Of a DNA stretch of 64,000 bases, positions 43,437 through 55,718 are shown piece by piece. Below the pieces are notes generated by a model. The model was not told the origin of the DNA. It searched no databases and saw nothing but the letters and a program-made list of their open reading frames with translations. The stretch covers positions 256,861,077 to 256,925,076 of the forward strand of contig CM057349.1 in NCBI GenBank assembly GCA_030015575.1, read 5' to 3'. The number at the start of each line of letters is the position of its first letter. The first letter of the stretch is position 1. This DNA is from Agapanthus africanus. Taxonomy: Eukaryota > Streptophyta > Magnoliopsida > Asparagales > Amaryllidaceae. Position numbers and translations under genes: made by a program.

Positions 43437-46400
43437 TGTCACGACCCAAAGTTCGTCCCGTGACCGACACTTAACCATGTAACGTCTACAGGCGTAACGC
43501 AATTAAGTAAGCCGAAACCCAGAAATCAAAACCATTAAAAATAGTGAGTGATGAAAACATTGGTTTAAAACATTTAGAAAAACCTTGGGTAAAATCGTTA
43601 AACTTTAAGTTATTTTCTTAAAACTTTCGGTAGCACCTCCTTTGTAAAAACTAACCCCGAAAACGGGTACAACATAAGATATAAGTAAAATGACATATAA
43701 TAAGAATAAAGCATCCCCAAACGGGAGCAACACGCCCAACAGCAACAACAATCACCACGAGAATACTATATGACGCCGTAGCGAAGAAATGAACAATATA
43801 AATGAAAAACAGTATAAAAGATAAAACTGCATAGATAAAGTCGGCTCACATGAGCTCTATATCCAGAATATAAAATAATATACAACATCATCCTCATAAT
43901 TGGTCTCTATGTCAATACATGAAATGGTAGATGGAGAGTACTAGATACAATATAGAGTACAATGAAAATAAATGGATACCCGCACCCCACCTGTAAGCAA
44001 AATGGCCACACGCCAACAGTAGCGGGATCCACAACAAAAGATACAATGAGATAGCCCTGCCGCAACTACTTTGAGGATCGACCTGCAAACACTGTGGCAC
44101 AACGGGGGTGAGTTGCCAACTCGTGAATAGTAAATAACATATAAAGGTAATCGCAAGTATGCACGTACTGCGATACTCTAACATGTGAAAACTGATCACA
44201 TCGATATGGTAACTGGATATGCAATAATCATGCAAAGAACTCTATCAGGTACTACGACTACATGATGCAATGCATAACAATGAATGCTGAGCATGAGATA
44301 AAATATCATCTACATGAATCATCATCGTGGAAAACCCCGGTGTCTATAAAAAACACCCCAAAATCCCGATAACTCAGGCGCCGTCACTCTATCCGGCCCT
44401 CATATCCTATAAATCTCATGGAACAGGAGTGCCCAACATCGGCACTCAAAAATATCATGAAATACTCTTGTCCAGTATCGTCACGCAAATCCTCATCTCT
44501 CAGGCGCCGCATACCAGATCGGCCCTCAATATATATCTCATGTCATAACCCCCAGACAGTATCCTCCGGATATCTGTCGGGCTCCATACTATCACTGGCA
44601 GGTAGTAGTCCCTCCGCTGGGCTCACCGTCTATCTATACAAGTCTTCTTGCCCCGGGGTACCATACCGGGTCCACCATGTACCCACAGACGGTGCCTACC
44701 ACTCCTCGAATCGGGTACACTCACACAAGCTCTCAGAACTGAGAAAACTCATGGTGGACGCACTAAAATATCATATCAAGAGAAACTGGGTTTTCAAAAC
44801 AGTGCATGCTTTCTTAAAATAATATCACGGTTCTCAAATCCAGAAATCACATGAAATCCAAACTCAATGCGTAAACACTTCCAATGTGACGTCTGCAACA
44901 TAAAGCTGTAACATGTGCATATCAAGGGAAACCACTCCTTTAAATAAATACAGTTTTAAAAAAACATCAGGCGGTTCCCAAATCTCCAAAACAAATCTAC
45001 GTCATGTAAGGATGCAGCTATAACAAGTATGGGTGTACGTAGGGATGTATGCATAAGCAAGTGTGGAAATGTAAGTATGTAGATACGCAAAATGTATGCA
45101 TACAAAGGAGCAATCATGTATAATCATCAATGATGAGGTAATCAAAACGATGTATGGTTCATAGCAATTTTATAGTGCGAGTGTCATGGCAATTACTAAC
45201 GGTGTGTGTTGCATACAATTAGTGCTCGTGCAGCATAAATCATTAGTAACAGTGCGGTGTCTCGTAACTACTATGTCCATATGCAACTAGAGAGGGGTAT
45301 GAAACAATGATACATATGCACAACCTATATATATATGAATATAATATGTAGCTACAACATCCTAGCAAGCCCTGACACATAACGCCATACGGGCGATTTC
45401 CCCGTAGATGTTAAATCTACTTACAGTGATCTCGTGCTAAGTGTAGCCGACTACTTGCTTCCCCTTCTTTGCGGCGTCCGAAGTACCCGCCGACGAACCT
45501 AAATTACACAAGCAACATTCATAAGTCTAAAATCCTGCAAAAACGCGATAACAAGATCACACGAGAAACTAGCGTCGCAAGCTAAACGTGTGTGCATCCA
45601 AAACACCAAAATGTGTGTGCAATGCCTGAGACCACCCCGACACTCTGTGATACGCAGCAAACAGTAAACCCACTCACAAAACGTACGTGTCGCGCAAGTT
45701 TAAAAGCACTAAAACAAGGAATTAGGTTCCAGATTTTGCTACGAACAGAATTAAGAAAAGTTGCATATACCAAATATCTTAGATATGTAGCAGACTCCCC
45801 CAGCCCAAACCCCGACATCCAACTCACCCCTCTGGCTGCAATTTGCGGCCAAAATGAATTTTTCTGCGGCCTGGGGTGGGAATTAGGGTCTCGTGCACCG
45901 TGTGTGTGGTCTAGGTCTAGTGAACATGCTCCAGTAAACTCAACTTTTTCCTGAAGTATCGGGAAATACAGCAGATCCCAAAACGACAATAAATCTTAAC
46001 TAAACATTAATTAAACACTAAAATTAATACATTAGGTTTTTTTTGTGTAACCAGGTGCAAAAAACTTGGATTTAATAGCACTAATAACCCAAATTTAAGC
46101 TAATAAGGCCATAAAAACCATTACTTGACCTAATCTACACATAAGTCACCTAATTAGCACTAATACACCACTTAAACCCTAATTTAAGTTAAATAATTAA
46201 AAGTTTAGCAAAGAAAAGGATTAGGGTAAAATTTATACCTCAAAGGGGTTTATTGATGGCTCAACTTGCCAACCTTGCTTTCAAAGGCAAAGATTTGCCT
46301 CAAGAACCCACAATAAGTGCTTAAACAAGAGGTTTAGTGAAGAGGGAAGGGATTTTTAATGGAGATTGGGGCTTGAATGAAGGGAAGAAGAAGAATGATG

Positions 46401-46886
46401 ATGAGGGAGAAGGGGGGTTGCTGCTGCTGAGCAGAAATTAGAGAGGGAGAGAATTGTGTGAGGTGAGGAAAATGAGAGTTATGGAAAAGAGTAGAGAGAG
46501 TGAGAGGGGGGCTTAGGGGACAAAGCATGGCATTTTCTCTCCCCTCATTTAATGCCAAGCATGCTTTGTCTCCCATGCCCTCTCTCTCCTCCTCCTCTAA
46601 GTTAACCCAAAAGGAAATTCAAAATTTTTTTTTGAAACTAAAATACTTAATTTAAATACATATTTTATCTAATGAAATGGTTAAAGCACCATGGCTACTA
46701 AGCATGGTTTAACCCCAAATTAGCCCTAGGTTAACATGCACATGTGTGTGCAAGCCCAATTAAATTCTAATAAAATATTTATTAATTTTTATAAAATATT
46801 TAAAAACCATATTGGTAAACATTTTTTTTTTACAAAAAACCATATTTCCGCTTAATTAACCACTAAACGCATTTTAAGGTGTTACA
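43437..46886 (-). repeat. D LTR, right copy (5' LTR)
   Basis: 3450 bp, paired with 2838-6280. It starts TGTCACGACCC and ends GGTGTTACA, followed by AAAAC. In sampled stretches it differs from its partner by about 2 to 5 percent. The CTG tract here has three units (46421-46429). Confidence 0.92.
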
Positions 46887-46891
46887 AAAAC

Positions 46892-47831
46892 CTGAAACGA
46901 GGTAGCCCCCTTCAGCAAAGTGAATGGACCACCCAGCACTTCACGGAATCCGGTAACTTGAGCACCCCTTCTTAGGTCAACCTGTACCCCTACGAGTGCG
47001 GCGAATAGCCGACCAATTCTAGAGTGAAGCCCCTTCCGTCTCAAAGCCATGAGATGCGGGCCCGTTGCCATCTAGAATCTGGCCATCCGTGTATTCCACT
47101 GCGGGGTAATCCTAGTACAGAAAAGAAAATATGTACAACGGTGATATCGACCTCAACCCGGTCGTGCCCCAAAAAAATAATATACAAACAGGCAGTGACG
47201 ACGGTCCACATGTCGGACGCTCGCCCGGCAATATCAAATGTACAAATGAAACTAAACTGTACTAACATTGCACCTAAGCTATCCACCACGACAAATCCGC
47301 AACAACACAGCACAACACAGAACATTAATGTGAATGTCACGTTCGCAAACCCGTCTAAAAGAATTATAGCAATTAGACAAGTTGTACCGCTCTAATGACA
47401 TTCACGGCCGTAGATAGTGATGCAAGTACTGAAAAATACACATTTAAAATTTCGATCGACTAAACTTTTCCAAATAGACCCCAAATGCAAATCTAGGCCA
47501 AAACTATATATCATAAAAATCATATTTTCATGTACTAGAGCCCAAGAAAATTTTTGGGGTACTATAGCCCAAAAAGTGCGGCGGAAGGGCCGCAAAATGC
47601 GACATTTTACTTCGGTTTCGTGGCAGAATTTTGGAATCAAGTATCCAAATTTTTCTGTAGCTCTATTTTTGCCTGCATATAATTCTAAGATACCCAAAAA
47701 AATTTTAGAACAACTTTGAAAATCGACAGCAAGCACATGAACATAGATTCGTGATTCATAAAAATCTGTCAATCGAGATTTTAACCTTGTGTAAACTAGT
47801 TAGTAAGGTTAATAGGTTGGCTCTGATACCA
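46892..47831 (-). mobile_element. F leader, right part, with primer site
   Basis: It resumes F directly after D and matches C from about 24960 to 25926. The primer site at 47820-47831 (TGGTATCAGAGC on the element strand) touches the LTR with no spacer. A weak GCGGAAG-type fold-back remains near 47580-47615. Confidence 0.82.
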
Positions 47832-48600
47832 TGTAAGCCTACGGCAGCACCCCAGCCATCAATCCAAGGCCAAATGCGGAATACAAACTTTTCAAAATGG
47901 CGCTAACGTAACCTTAAAACCTGGATCGTGCCATTAACCCTATACTAGTAATACAGAAAAGAGTTTGGAGAGATTATACCGATCGATCCGTGTCCTTCGG
48001 TCTTCAATCTCTGCGCCAAGCTTCTCGCGGCTGCTCCAACGAAGTTCGCTCTTCGATCTCGCTCGTCGAAGTGGCTCTACGTCGAGGATTCTTTATACGG
48101 GTTCCCGCTTCAAAACCGAAGCAACTCGGACATCAAGTTTGCTAGCCGAGATGTCCAAAGTGATGTAGAGATAGTGTGTGATCATTTTGTCTCATAACAC
48201 TCTAGGATTCTTAACACATGAGAGGGATAGAGTAGAAGTTGAAGAAGAAGCCATTGATGGAAGTTGTGAGCTCAAGAAACGTTAGTGAAGAAAAATAACT
48301 TGCTTATTGTGTGAGATAAAAATGTGAGAGCTCTCATAATAATCTCAAGACCAATCCCTTGCCTCATATGGCTGCCCTCTCTCTCTTCACATCTTAATCC
48401 CACACAATAAACAATCAAGAGAAAAGACATGGCACAAGAAAATACACCATGAGTCACCAAAATAGCACATGCCACATTTAATGCTCTTGATCATGACTTG
48501 CACTCACAATTTCCACTTAATAAACATTAATCCAAATGTTTAAAACAATAAATAGAATGGCATCTTCTAAAGTAAACACGTGACAGATCACAAGAATACC
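47832..48600 (-). repeat. F 5' LTR, partial
   Basis: It starts TGTAAGCCTACGGCAGC and resembles the first 700-800 bases of the C LTR with clear divergence. It stops at 48600, where G begins. The rest of this LTR is not found in the window. Confidence 0.78.
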
Positions 48601-50837
48601 TGTCACGACCCGAATGTTTCGACTCGTGACCGGCACTTAACCACGCAACGTCTACAGGCGTAACGCGACTAAGTAAGCCGAACCCAGAAATCAAAACCAT
48701 TTTAAAGTAGCGGGTGTTGAAAACATTTAATTAAGACATTTAGAAAACCTTAAATAGTTCAATAAGTTCTTTTAAAGTTACGTTATCATTTAAATAATTT
48801 TGGCAGCATTTCCTTTGTAAAAGTAACCCCGAAATCGGATATAAAACAGGATATGAGTGAAAATGAGATATAATGAAACAAACATTCCCAAACGGGAGCA
48901 ATCACGCCCAACGGCGGAAACAATCATCACAAGAGTAATATACGACGCCGTAGCGAAGAATGAGCAATAAGTAAACATCACAGAATAACAAACTGTAATA
49001 AATAAACCGTCGGCTCCCACGAGCTCAACACCAAAATACAAAGAAAATATACATCATCGTCCTCACACTGTCACTAAGTCCAGTACATATATGGTAGATG
49101 GAGAATACTAGATACAAAAGGGGTACAATAAAAGTAATCAGATACCATAACCCACCTAAAAGGGAAACAGCTCTCGCACCAACTGTAGTGGTATCTGTAG
49201 CCAAAAGATGCAAAAGGCAGCCTGTCGCCACTACTCCGAGGGGAAACCTGCAAATACTGTGGCACAACGGGGGTGAGTTACCAACTCGTGAATAGAGATA
49301 ACATAAAAAGGTAATCGCGAGCATGCACGTACTGTGCTACTCTATCATATGCCAGCAGATGATATCAATGCGTGATAAGCAGTATGTGCAATAGTCATGC
49401 AAGTGCTTTATCAGGTAATATAACTACAGGATGAGATACAATAATGAATGCTGAGCATGGGAAACATAACATCTACACGGAATGTCAACGTGGAATATAT
49501 AATAGGTGTCCATCAATGCACCCAGATCCCCAAATAGCTCAGGCGCCGGCAATCTCATCGGCCCTCCAATCCAGTAAATCTCTGAGAATCACGAGTGCCC
49601 AACATCGGCACCCAAATATCATAAGTACTCGTGTCCAGTATCGACAGCAAATCCTCATCCATAGGGCCCCGTCCGTCCGGGTCAGCCCACGGGCTTCGTC
49701 TGCGGTATCGGCCCTCAGCCCCGGCAGCACGGATCATCCCGCATCCATCTATCGACTCTGGTCAGCATCCTCCGGATAACGCCAGGTCCAACCAATCACC
49801 GGTAGGTAGTGGTCCCTCTGCCAGGCTCACCGTCTACTACACAGCGAAACCGTTCTCGCCCCGGGGTACCATACCGGGTCCATCATGTACCCGTAATTGG
49901 CCTCATCCAACTCCTCGATTCGGGTTCACATATATCACTCTCGCACCGAGAAAACACATGGTGGACGCACCGAAATAACATATCAAGGGAAACCGGGTTT
50001 TTAAATGATTACATATTCTTTTGAAATAGCCACGGGTCCCAAATCCAGAAATTTCCTGTAATCCAAAAACCAACGTACAAGCCAATGCGATGTAATATGG
50101 GCATCAAGTATGAATATCATGTCAAGTCACATCAAAGATGAGTTACAGCATAATGATAATGGAAATTCTACAGTGTGAGTGTCGTGGCAATTACTAACGG
50201 TGTGTGTGTAACATGCAGGATAGTGCTCGTGCAACATGAACCGTTAGTAATGGTGCGGTGTTCTATCAATTCTAGTTTATAAACATATAGCAGGGAATGC
50301 GGTATGCACTAAATAGTAGCCATGAACAGTCAATGTATGTAAATGTAATATGCTGCCACAAGGTCCTATCAGCCCTGACGCATAACGCCATACGGGCGAT
50401 TTCCCCGTAGATGTTAAATCTACTCACCGAAGTCTCGCGCTAAGTGTAGCCGACGACTTGTTTCCCCTTCTTCGCAGCGTCCGTTTCACTCGCCTGCGAA
50501 CCTAGAATCACACAATATATCACATATATGCTCAAATCCACAAAAACGTGATATTAAGGTCAAACTAGAAACCCGCGTCGCAAACCAAGAGCGCGTGTGC
50601 GCGATACGCTATAGCGTGTGATTACGCGCCTGAAACTACCCCGACGCGTCGCGATATGCAGAAACCCCAAACCCACCCACGTATCACGCGTGTCGTGAAG
50701 GTTTAAAAAAAATACGAGAAACAAGTATTTAGCTCCAGATTTTACTACAGCAAGAATCAAATAAAATTATACATGCCATGAGTCTAAGGGTTGCAACAGA
50801 CACCAATAGAGCCAAACTTAACCCCATTCCCTCCCCA

Positions 50838-50860
50838 TCTGGCCGCAATTTGCGGCCAGA
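50838..50860. other. Perfect 23-base palindrome in G LTR
   Basis: TCTGGCCGCAA, then one T, then its exact reverse complement. The same site in D is partly kept (near 5235-5256 and 45836-45856). Confidence 0.85.
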
Positions 50861-51308
50861 ATCAATTTTCCGGCGGCCTCAGTATGAAATTTGGGGGTCG
50901 TGTTCTACATATGGGATCAGCACCTCACAACTATACTGCAGTCAACTTAATTTTAATCTGAACACACTGGGTCGATAGCAATTTGCAGAAAGCTAGGTTT
51001 TGCTCAAAAACGGTGAATTTGCATCAAATAGTGATCTGGTGGTATTTTAGTGCAATTGGGGGCTAAGCTAGGTTAACATGGCCCTAACAACATTCCATCA
51101 ACTTACTAAAACCAATTCATACATCATTTGGTCAAGGTTCCCCCTAATTACCACATATAGCACTAAAACGCACCATTAATCACTAATCAAAGCTAAGCTA
51201 CACTAATTAAGCAAACTAGGGGGTAAGTTCAAGAATTATACCCCACACTCGACCCTAGGGAGCTGGAGGAAGAAGAAGGAGTGGAGGGAAGGAGCTGCAG
51301 CTGGAGTT

Positions 51309-51425
51309 GTGGCTGTTGCTGCTGCTAACTGCTGCTACTGCTGCTCCCTGCTGCTGCTGTTGCTGCTTCTGGCTGCTGCTGTGCTTGCTTCAGCTGCTGT
51401 TGAGCTTGCTTCTGCTGCTGCTGAG
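51309..51425. repeat. CTG-rich tract in G LTR
   Basis: Impure CTG/GCT units over about 115 bases at the place where D has seven or three CTG units. On the element strand this is CAG-rich and a short frame there is glutamine-rich. It is probably an expanded simple repeat and not a gene. Confidence 0.8.
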
Positions 51426-51850
51426 ATGGTGTGGGTGTGTGAGTGTAAGAGTGAGGTTGAAAGAATGAGCACAAGAATGAGAGGAAATCATAACTCTCAA
51501 TGTCAACCCCTCCTTTCTCTCTCATCATTAAATGCAAGCATGGCTTTTGCCATGATGCATTCTCTCTCTCTCATTCTCACCAAGTCAACACCCCAATAAA
51601 AATTCAAATTAAAACTTAATTAAAACCCAAAAGACTTAATCCCCATTATTAAACCCACCATGGTTACTAATCATGGTATAACCTCATTTAAAATCCTAGT
51701 TTACATGCACATGTGTGTGCAAGCCTAGGAAAATTCTAGAAAAATATTTATTAAATTTGGAAAAATATTTGAAACTCAATTTGGTAACCTTTTATTAAAA
51801 ACCCTTTATTTAAATATAATTAGCCACTAAACACATCCTAAGGTGTTACA

Positions 51851-52244
51851 ATCTCCCCCCCTTAACAGAAATTCGTCCCCGAATTTGAAAATATAAAGCT
51901 ACGCATACCTTCAAAGAGATGAGGGAACTTGTTCCGCATCTCGCCCTCGGCTTCCCAAGTGATCTCTTCGCCACTCGGTCTGCGCCAAAGCACCTTCACT
52001 GATGGCAAGACCCTCGATCTAAGTTTCTTCACATGCCGGTCCAATATCATGACTAGTTGCTCGGTGAACGAAAGGTCGCGCTCGAGCTGAACGGTCTGAT
52101 GCTGAATCAAGTGCGAAGGGTCATGTAGGTATCTGCGAAGCATCGACATGTGGAACACGGGGTGAACATATGGGAAGTCGGGTGGAAGAGCTAAACGATA
52201 AGCCACTGCGCCCACACACTCGAGGATCTCAAAAGGACCTATGA
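51851..52244 (-). pseudogene. G integrase C-terminal end
   Basis: Starting after the polypurine tract, a minus-strand frame (51862-52215) matches the end of D pol: [21 protein letters not shown], the SVKVLWR block and FPHLFEG. It is the last part of pol only; the remainder of G is absent. Confidence 0.85.
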
Positions 52245-52248
52245 ATCT

Positions 52249-55200
52249 AGGTTAGAGTGCACGCTGAGTGTTTCTTTTCTCTCTCTCTTTGGCAATGACC
52301 ATTGACCCGACCCTAAGACTATGACTCAGTGACCAAGTTGACCGAACCTTCTTAAACACTGGCTTTTGGATTGTCAGAGTTGCAGACCTCATTGCCACTC
52401 CTACTTTTACCCTTTTCTCCAGGACACCCCGTATTACTACGAACGTCCACTTCCATTGGACAAAACCATCGTATGGTTAGATACGAACTCGAAAGAATTT
52501 ATTCGAGGATGGTTTCCGGTTCTGGAGAAAACGGATAGGATTATTCAGTTGTCTTTTCCTTTTACCCTCTCTCAGGTTACGAGTACTCCTTGGTTTAGGG
52601 GTAGTACACCTATTACACAAATTGGATTGTCTTCTTCCAAACCTTAGGCTGGTGCCGACCGGTAGGGAATAAAGAAAACCAATTAGCATAACGATGGTGT
52701 GCAGAAGGTATTAAGTTCAGACAAAGCAAGGGATTAGTAAGAGGGCAAAGTAAATTGCAACAGATATTCACGACCAAACCAAATATTTCGTTACCACTCC
52801 CACATCACCTTTGTATTTCTCCAGGACACTCCGTATCACTACGAAGATCCACAGTTTATTTGGATACTCCATCGTATGGTTATATACGAACTCGAATGGA
52901 ACTGGTTCCAGTTCGGGGATGGATTCTGGTTCAGGAGAAATAGGAATAAGGTTTATTCGGTTGTCTTTTATCTTCACCCTCTCTCATTGCGAGTGTTCCT
53001 AGGTTTGGGACAGTACACCCATTATGCTTATTGGATAGTCTTCTTCCAAACCATAGGCTGGTACCGAACGGTAGGGAAGGAAGAAAACCATTTGGCCTAA
53101 AAGGGTGTGCAGAAGGTAAAGACTAAAGACATATGAAGGGATTTGGAGAGGTGGCAAAGAACTATACGGTTACAGTCGTGAATCTGGAAAAGGCATTACT
53201 AAGAATACCAGGATACCCCATCGAAACATTTCAATGTTTCAGTTTCACTGTGTAATGTTAAAGGAAAACTGATTTCCCGATTAGATACTTACTCCAGGGT
53301 ATGTATTTACCAGGTATGATTCTCACATCTGTATGGTTTTACAGATGATGAGTGGGAGTAAGTTATTGGGAATTGGGTGATTATCCTCATTATATCGGGA
53401 TTCGTTGTAATCGGTGATATTTGAGGAAATCACCTGGGCTGTTTGCCGGTTGGCAAATATTTGGTTTTGAATATCCACAGTTATGCACCAATTTCAAATT
53501 GATATATCTGTACGTCTATTTTCATAGAGTGAGATATACTTTTCTGAAATTATGTCTACGGCATTTACCTATATCAGTGGATGGTTAGGTAAGGAGCATT
53601 AAACAGCGGTGTAATTCTTCTTAACCATAAGTACAGTTTTCAACCTACGACACACAGTGAATGAGTTATCAGACTCAAGGGACTTGTACAGAGTATTGTA
53701 TGTTGTCCAGGGTCCATAAGGACAGTGGGGTTGGTCCTCGTACTATATTCGGTTTACTTATGACTTCTCTAGTTTTTAGACAGGTGTTTCGCGGAAACAC
53801 AGGGTCCAAATTTTGAGAAGTTATAGGTATTTGAATAGAGTGGAGAACCAGGTATAGCAAGTATCGGGATTCTTCAAAGAGATCGAAGATGTAGATACTT
53901 GTGTATGGTATTCAGTTGATAGTAATGATAAAGAGATTTTGCTTCTCTTTCAGGTTACTTATAATTGGAAGTATTCCTAAGTTGAGTAACGCTGATCGGC
54001 CTCCTTCCATTTAGTTGACATGCACTGGAGACAGTTGCATGATTTGGATCTGGTTCAATTAAATCAGTGCCTCAGTTTCTATATTGGATATAGAACAGTT
54101 CATATCTTAACGATGTTAAGGTACGGGGAGTTGTCCGGTTTATGATTAAAACCAGACACTGGACAACTCAAGGCACGTTTCTGTAATGGCTGTTTGTGGG
54201 TTGACCCAGGCTATGACGAGGGTTGACTTTCTGCCATCTGGATGAACAATAGCGATATTGTTCTAGACTCGCCACAGTTTTATTAAAAATGGATTTTTTC
54301 AGAAAACAGTAGTGGGAGTATGGTAGAACTGGAAGTGATTCCAGAACCGCAAACGATTACTGAAGATTTGATAAGGAACCTAAAGATTCAATCTGTTTTG
54401 ACATTCCATTGGCCACTCCGCAGATAAGGTGGGTAACTTCAGGCACCCGAGAGGTACTCCGGTAGCCTCAAGGACGGTGACAGGGAAGTTCTTGTTTACC
54501 CACACTTGCCATTGTTGCTGTTCCAGGCTGCGAGACCCGGCAGGAGGATGAGTATAGCGTCGTTCTAAACTAGCTTTAGAAGTGCGCGTCTATATGACTC
54601 TGCCAGAGGGTTGTCGTAGTCAGTGGGAGCAGCGGAAGCATTGGTGGACATCAGGCTTATGACTATTTATAGACTAAAGCAGATGTAGCGGAGATAGATC
54701 ATCTATTTCTGATGTGACAGTCATAGGTTTGACGTCATCAGAATAGGGGATGGATCTGTTGAGAAGGTAGTAGGGTGTGATATCCGGGTTTTGGATGACA
54801 TACACAAAGTAGGAAAGGAAACTCCTATACTACGATCGGTTATACTTTGGTCGTCACACGGTGGTTTCTCCACACAGGACTTGGACATTATATCAGACAT
54901 ACTGGTTACTGGATCTATGGTATTAGATCTAGATTTGGGTGTTTTCCCAATCAGGGTACTTGACAGCATTCTAAGAGTATTTAGGATGGACGACTCCTGG
55001 CACGGTAGTGTACCTGCAGGTAATGGAGTCACCCTCTCCAAAGGTGTCTTACAGACTAAAGGGGAGAGGGACGTGCATGATTGGCAGATCACTTGCTCAG
55101 GCAATTGAGTCAATCATGAGATGTCAAGTACCACACCAGATGTTGTTCTTGCACTAGATGCAATAAGTTGACATTAATCCAATCCTGGAGAAACAATCGG

Positions 55201-55718
55201 AAGCAGTTTTAGAACATAAGTGGATGTTCTAGCGATATGATAACGACAGCCTCATTCAGGAGACAGTTATCATTCCAGGCTTCCAAGGTGACATGGACGA
55301 CAAGGAGGTTGTCAGAGTTATAGTTTTCCTTCTGATGAGGGGCAGTATTTTGGACAGGTGGTCCAAGGCAATACTGAGGGGGGCATGGCGCGCAGGATAC
55401 TGATTAAGTTCAGTTGACGATACAGTCTAAGAAGTTTGGATTTGGAGTTCTTTTATGAGCTAGGTCCCATCAGACATCCAGACATTCTAAGGCAGGTATT
55501 GCTCTTTTCGGGAGATGGTTTTCTCCGCGAACTTGAGATATAGAGAGACATAGAAAGAAACAACTAAGCGGATCCACTCATTGAGGCTATTCCTCGAACG
55601 CAATAGTTCCGCAAACGAGCTTTGTGAGACTGACTAGTAGAGGAGTTGGATGTTCGGTATCACACGGGCTGTGAGTATGCGACATCGCAATAATTAGCCT
55701 TGAGTGCAAGTGGGAGAT
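52249..55718 (+). pseudogene. H unit 1 internal region, decayed coding
   Basis: It begins inside the internal region with no leader or LTR before it. It carries the roughly 400-bp duplication (about 52370-53160) and faint reverse transcriptase traces at 54791-55108, matching those in C. It ends with the polypurine tract AAGTGGGAGAT (55708-55718). Confidence 0.8.

Larger units (their letters stand above)
2838..46886 (-). mobile_element. Element D: Ty3/gypsy retrotransposon, Tekay/Del-like
   Basis: The two LTRs (2838-6280 and 43437-46886) are flanked by the direct repeat AAAAC (2833-2837 and 46887-46891), so D integrated into F. Between them lie gypsy gag, protease, reverse transcriptase, RNase H and integrase remains in the usual Ty3 order, read on the minus strand. 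The gag is interrupted by solo LTR E and by element A, which in turn holds C and B. Its own sequence is about 11.9 kb. The LTRs of over 3.4 kb with TGTAACACCT and TCGTGACA ends, and the integrase tail ending in a KVLWR..GEEITW block, suit the Tekay/Del chromoviruses. It is broken, with roughly ten breaks plus the insertions. The LTRs differ by about 3-5 percent by eye, or about 1-2 My. Confidence 0.9.
1..48600 (-). mobile_element. Element F: C-related copia-like retrotransposon, outermost host of the nest
   Basis: F is present as 1-2837 (internal region) and 46892-48600 (rest of the leader plus part of the 5' LTR). Gypsy element D sits between the two parts. The order of blocks matches the internal region of C (about 22100-25926) with moderate divergence, so F belongs to the same group but to another subfamily. 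Its pol-equivalent end lies outside the window. It is broken: no long reading frame is left in the visible part. It must be older than D, which sits inside it. Confidence 0.8.
48601..51850 (-). repeat. G 3' LTR
   Basis: It shares the end blocks and internal order of the D LTRs. It contains a perfect 23-base palindrome at 50838-50860, centred on GGCCGCAATTTGCGGCC, and an impure CTG-rich tract at about 51309-51425, larger than that of D. Confidence 0.87.
48601..52248 (-). mobile_element. Element G: 3' end of a second Tekay/Del-like gypsy element
   Basis: The 3' LTR (48601-51850, 3250 bp, TGTCACGACCC...GGTGTTACA) is followed by a polypurine tract and the end of integrase. It is related to D but clearly a different subfamily. 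The element ends at 52245-52248, where H begins inside its own internal region. Only this end is present, so no LTR pair is available for dating. Confidence 0.85.

Noticed and set aside
51325-51537. Glutamine-rich short frame, as in a host regulatory protein
   Set aside because: It is the CTG tract of the G LTR read on the other strand, with no domain and with a matching tract in D.
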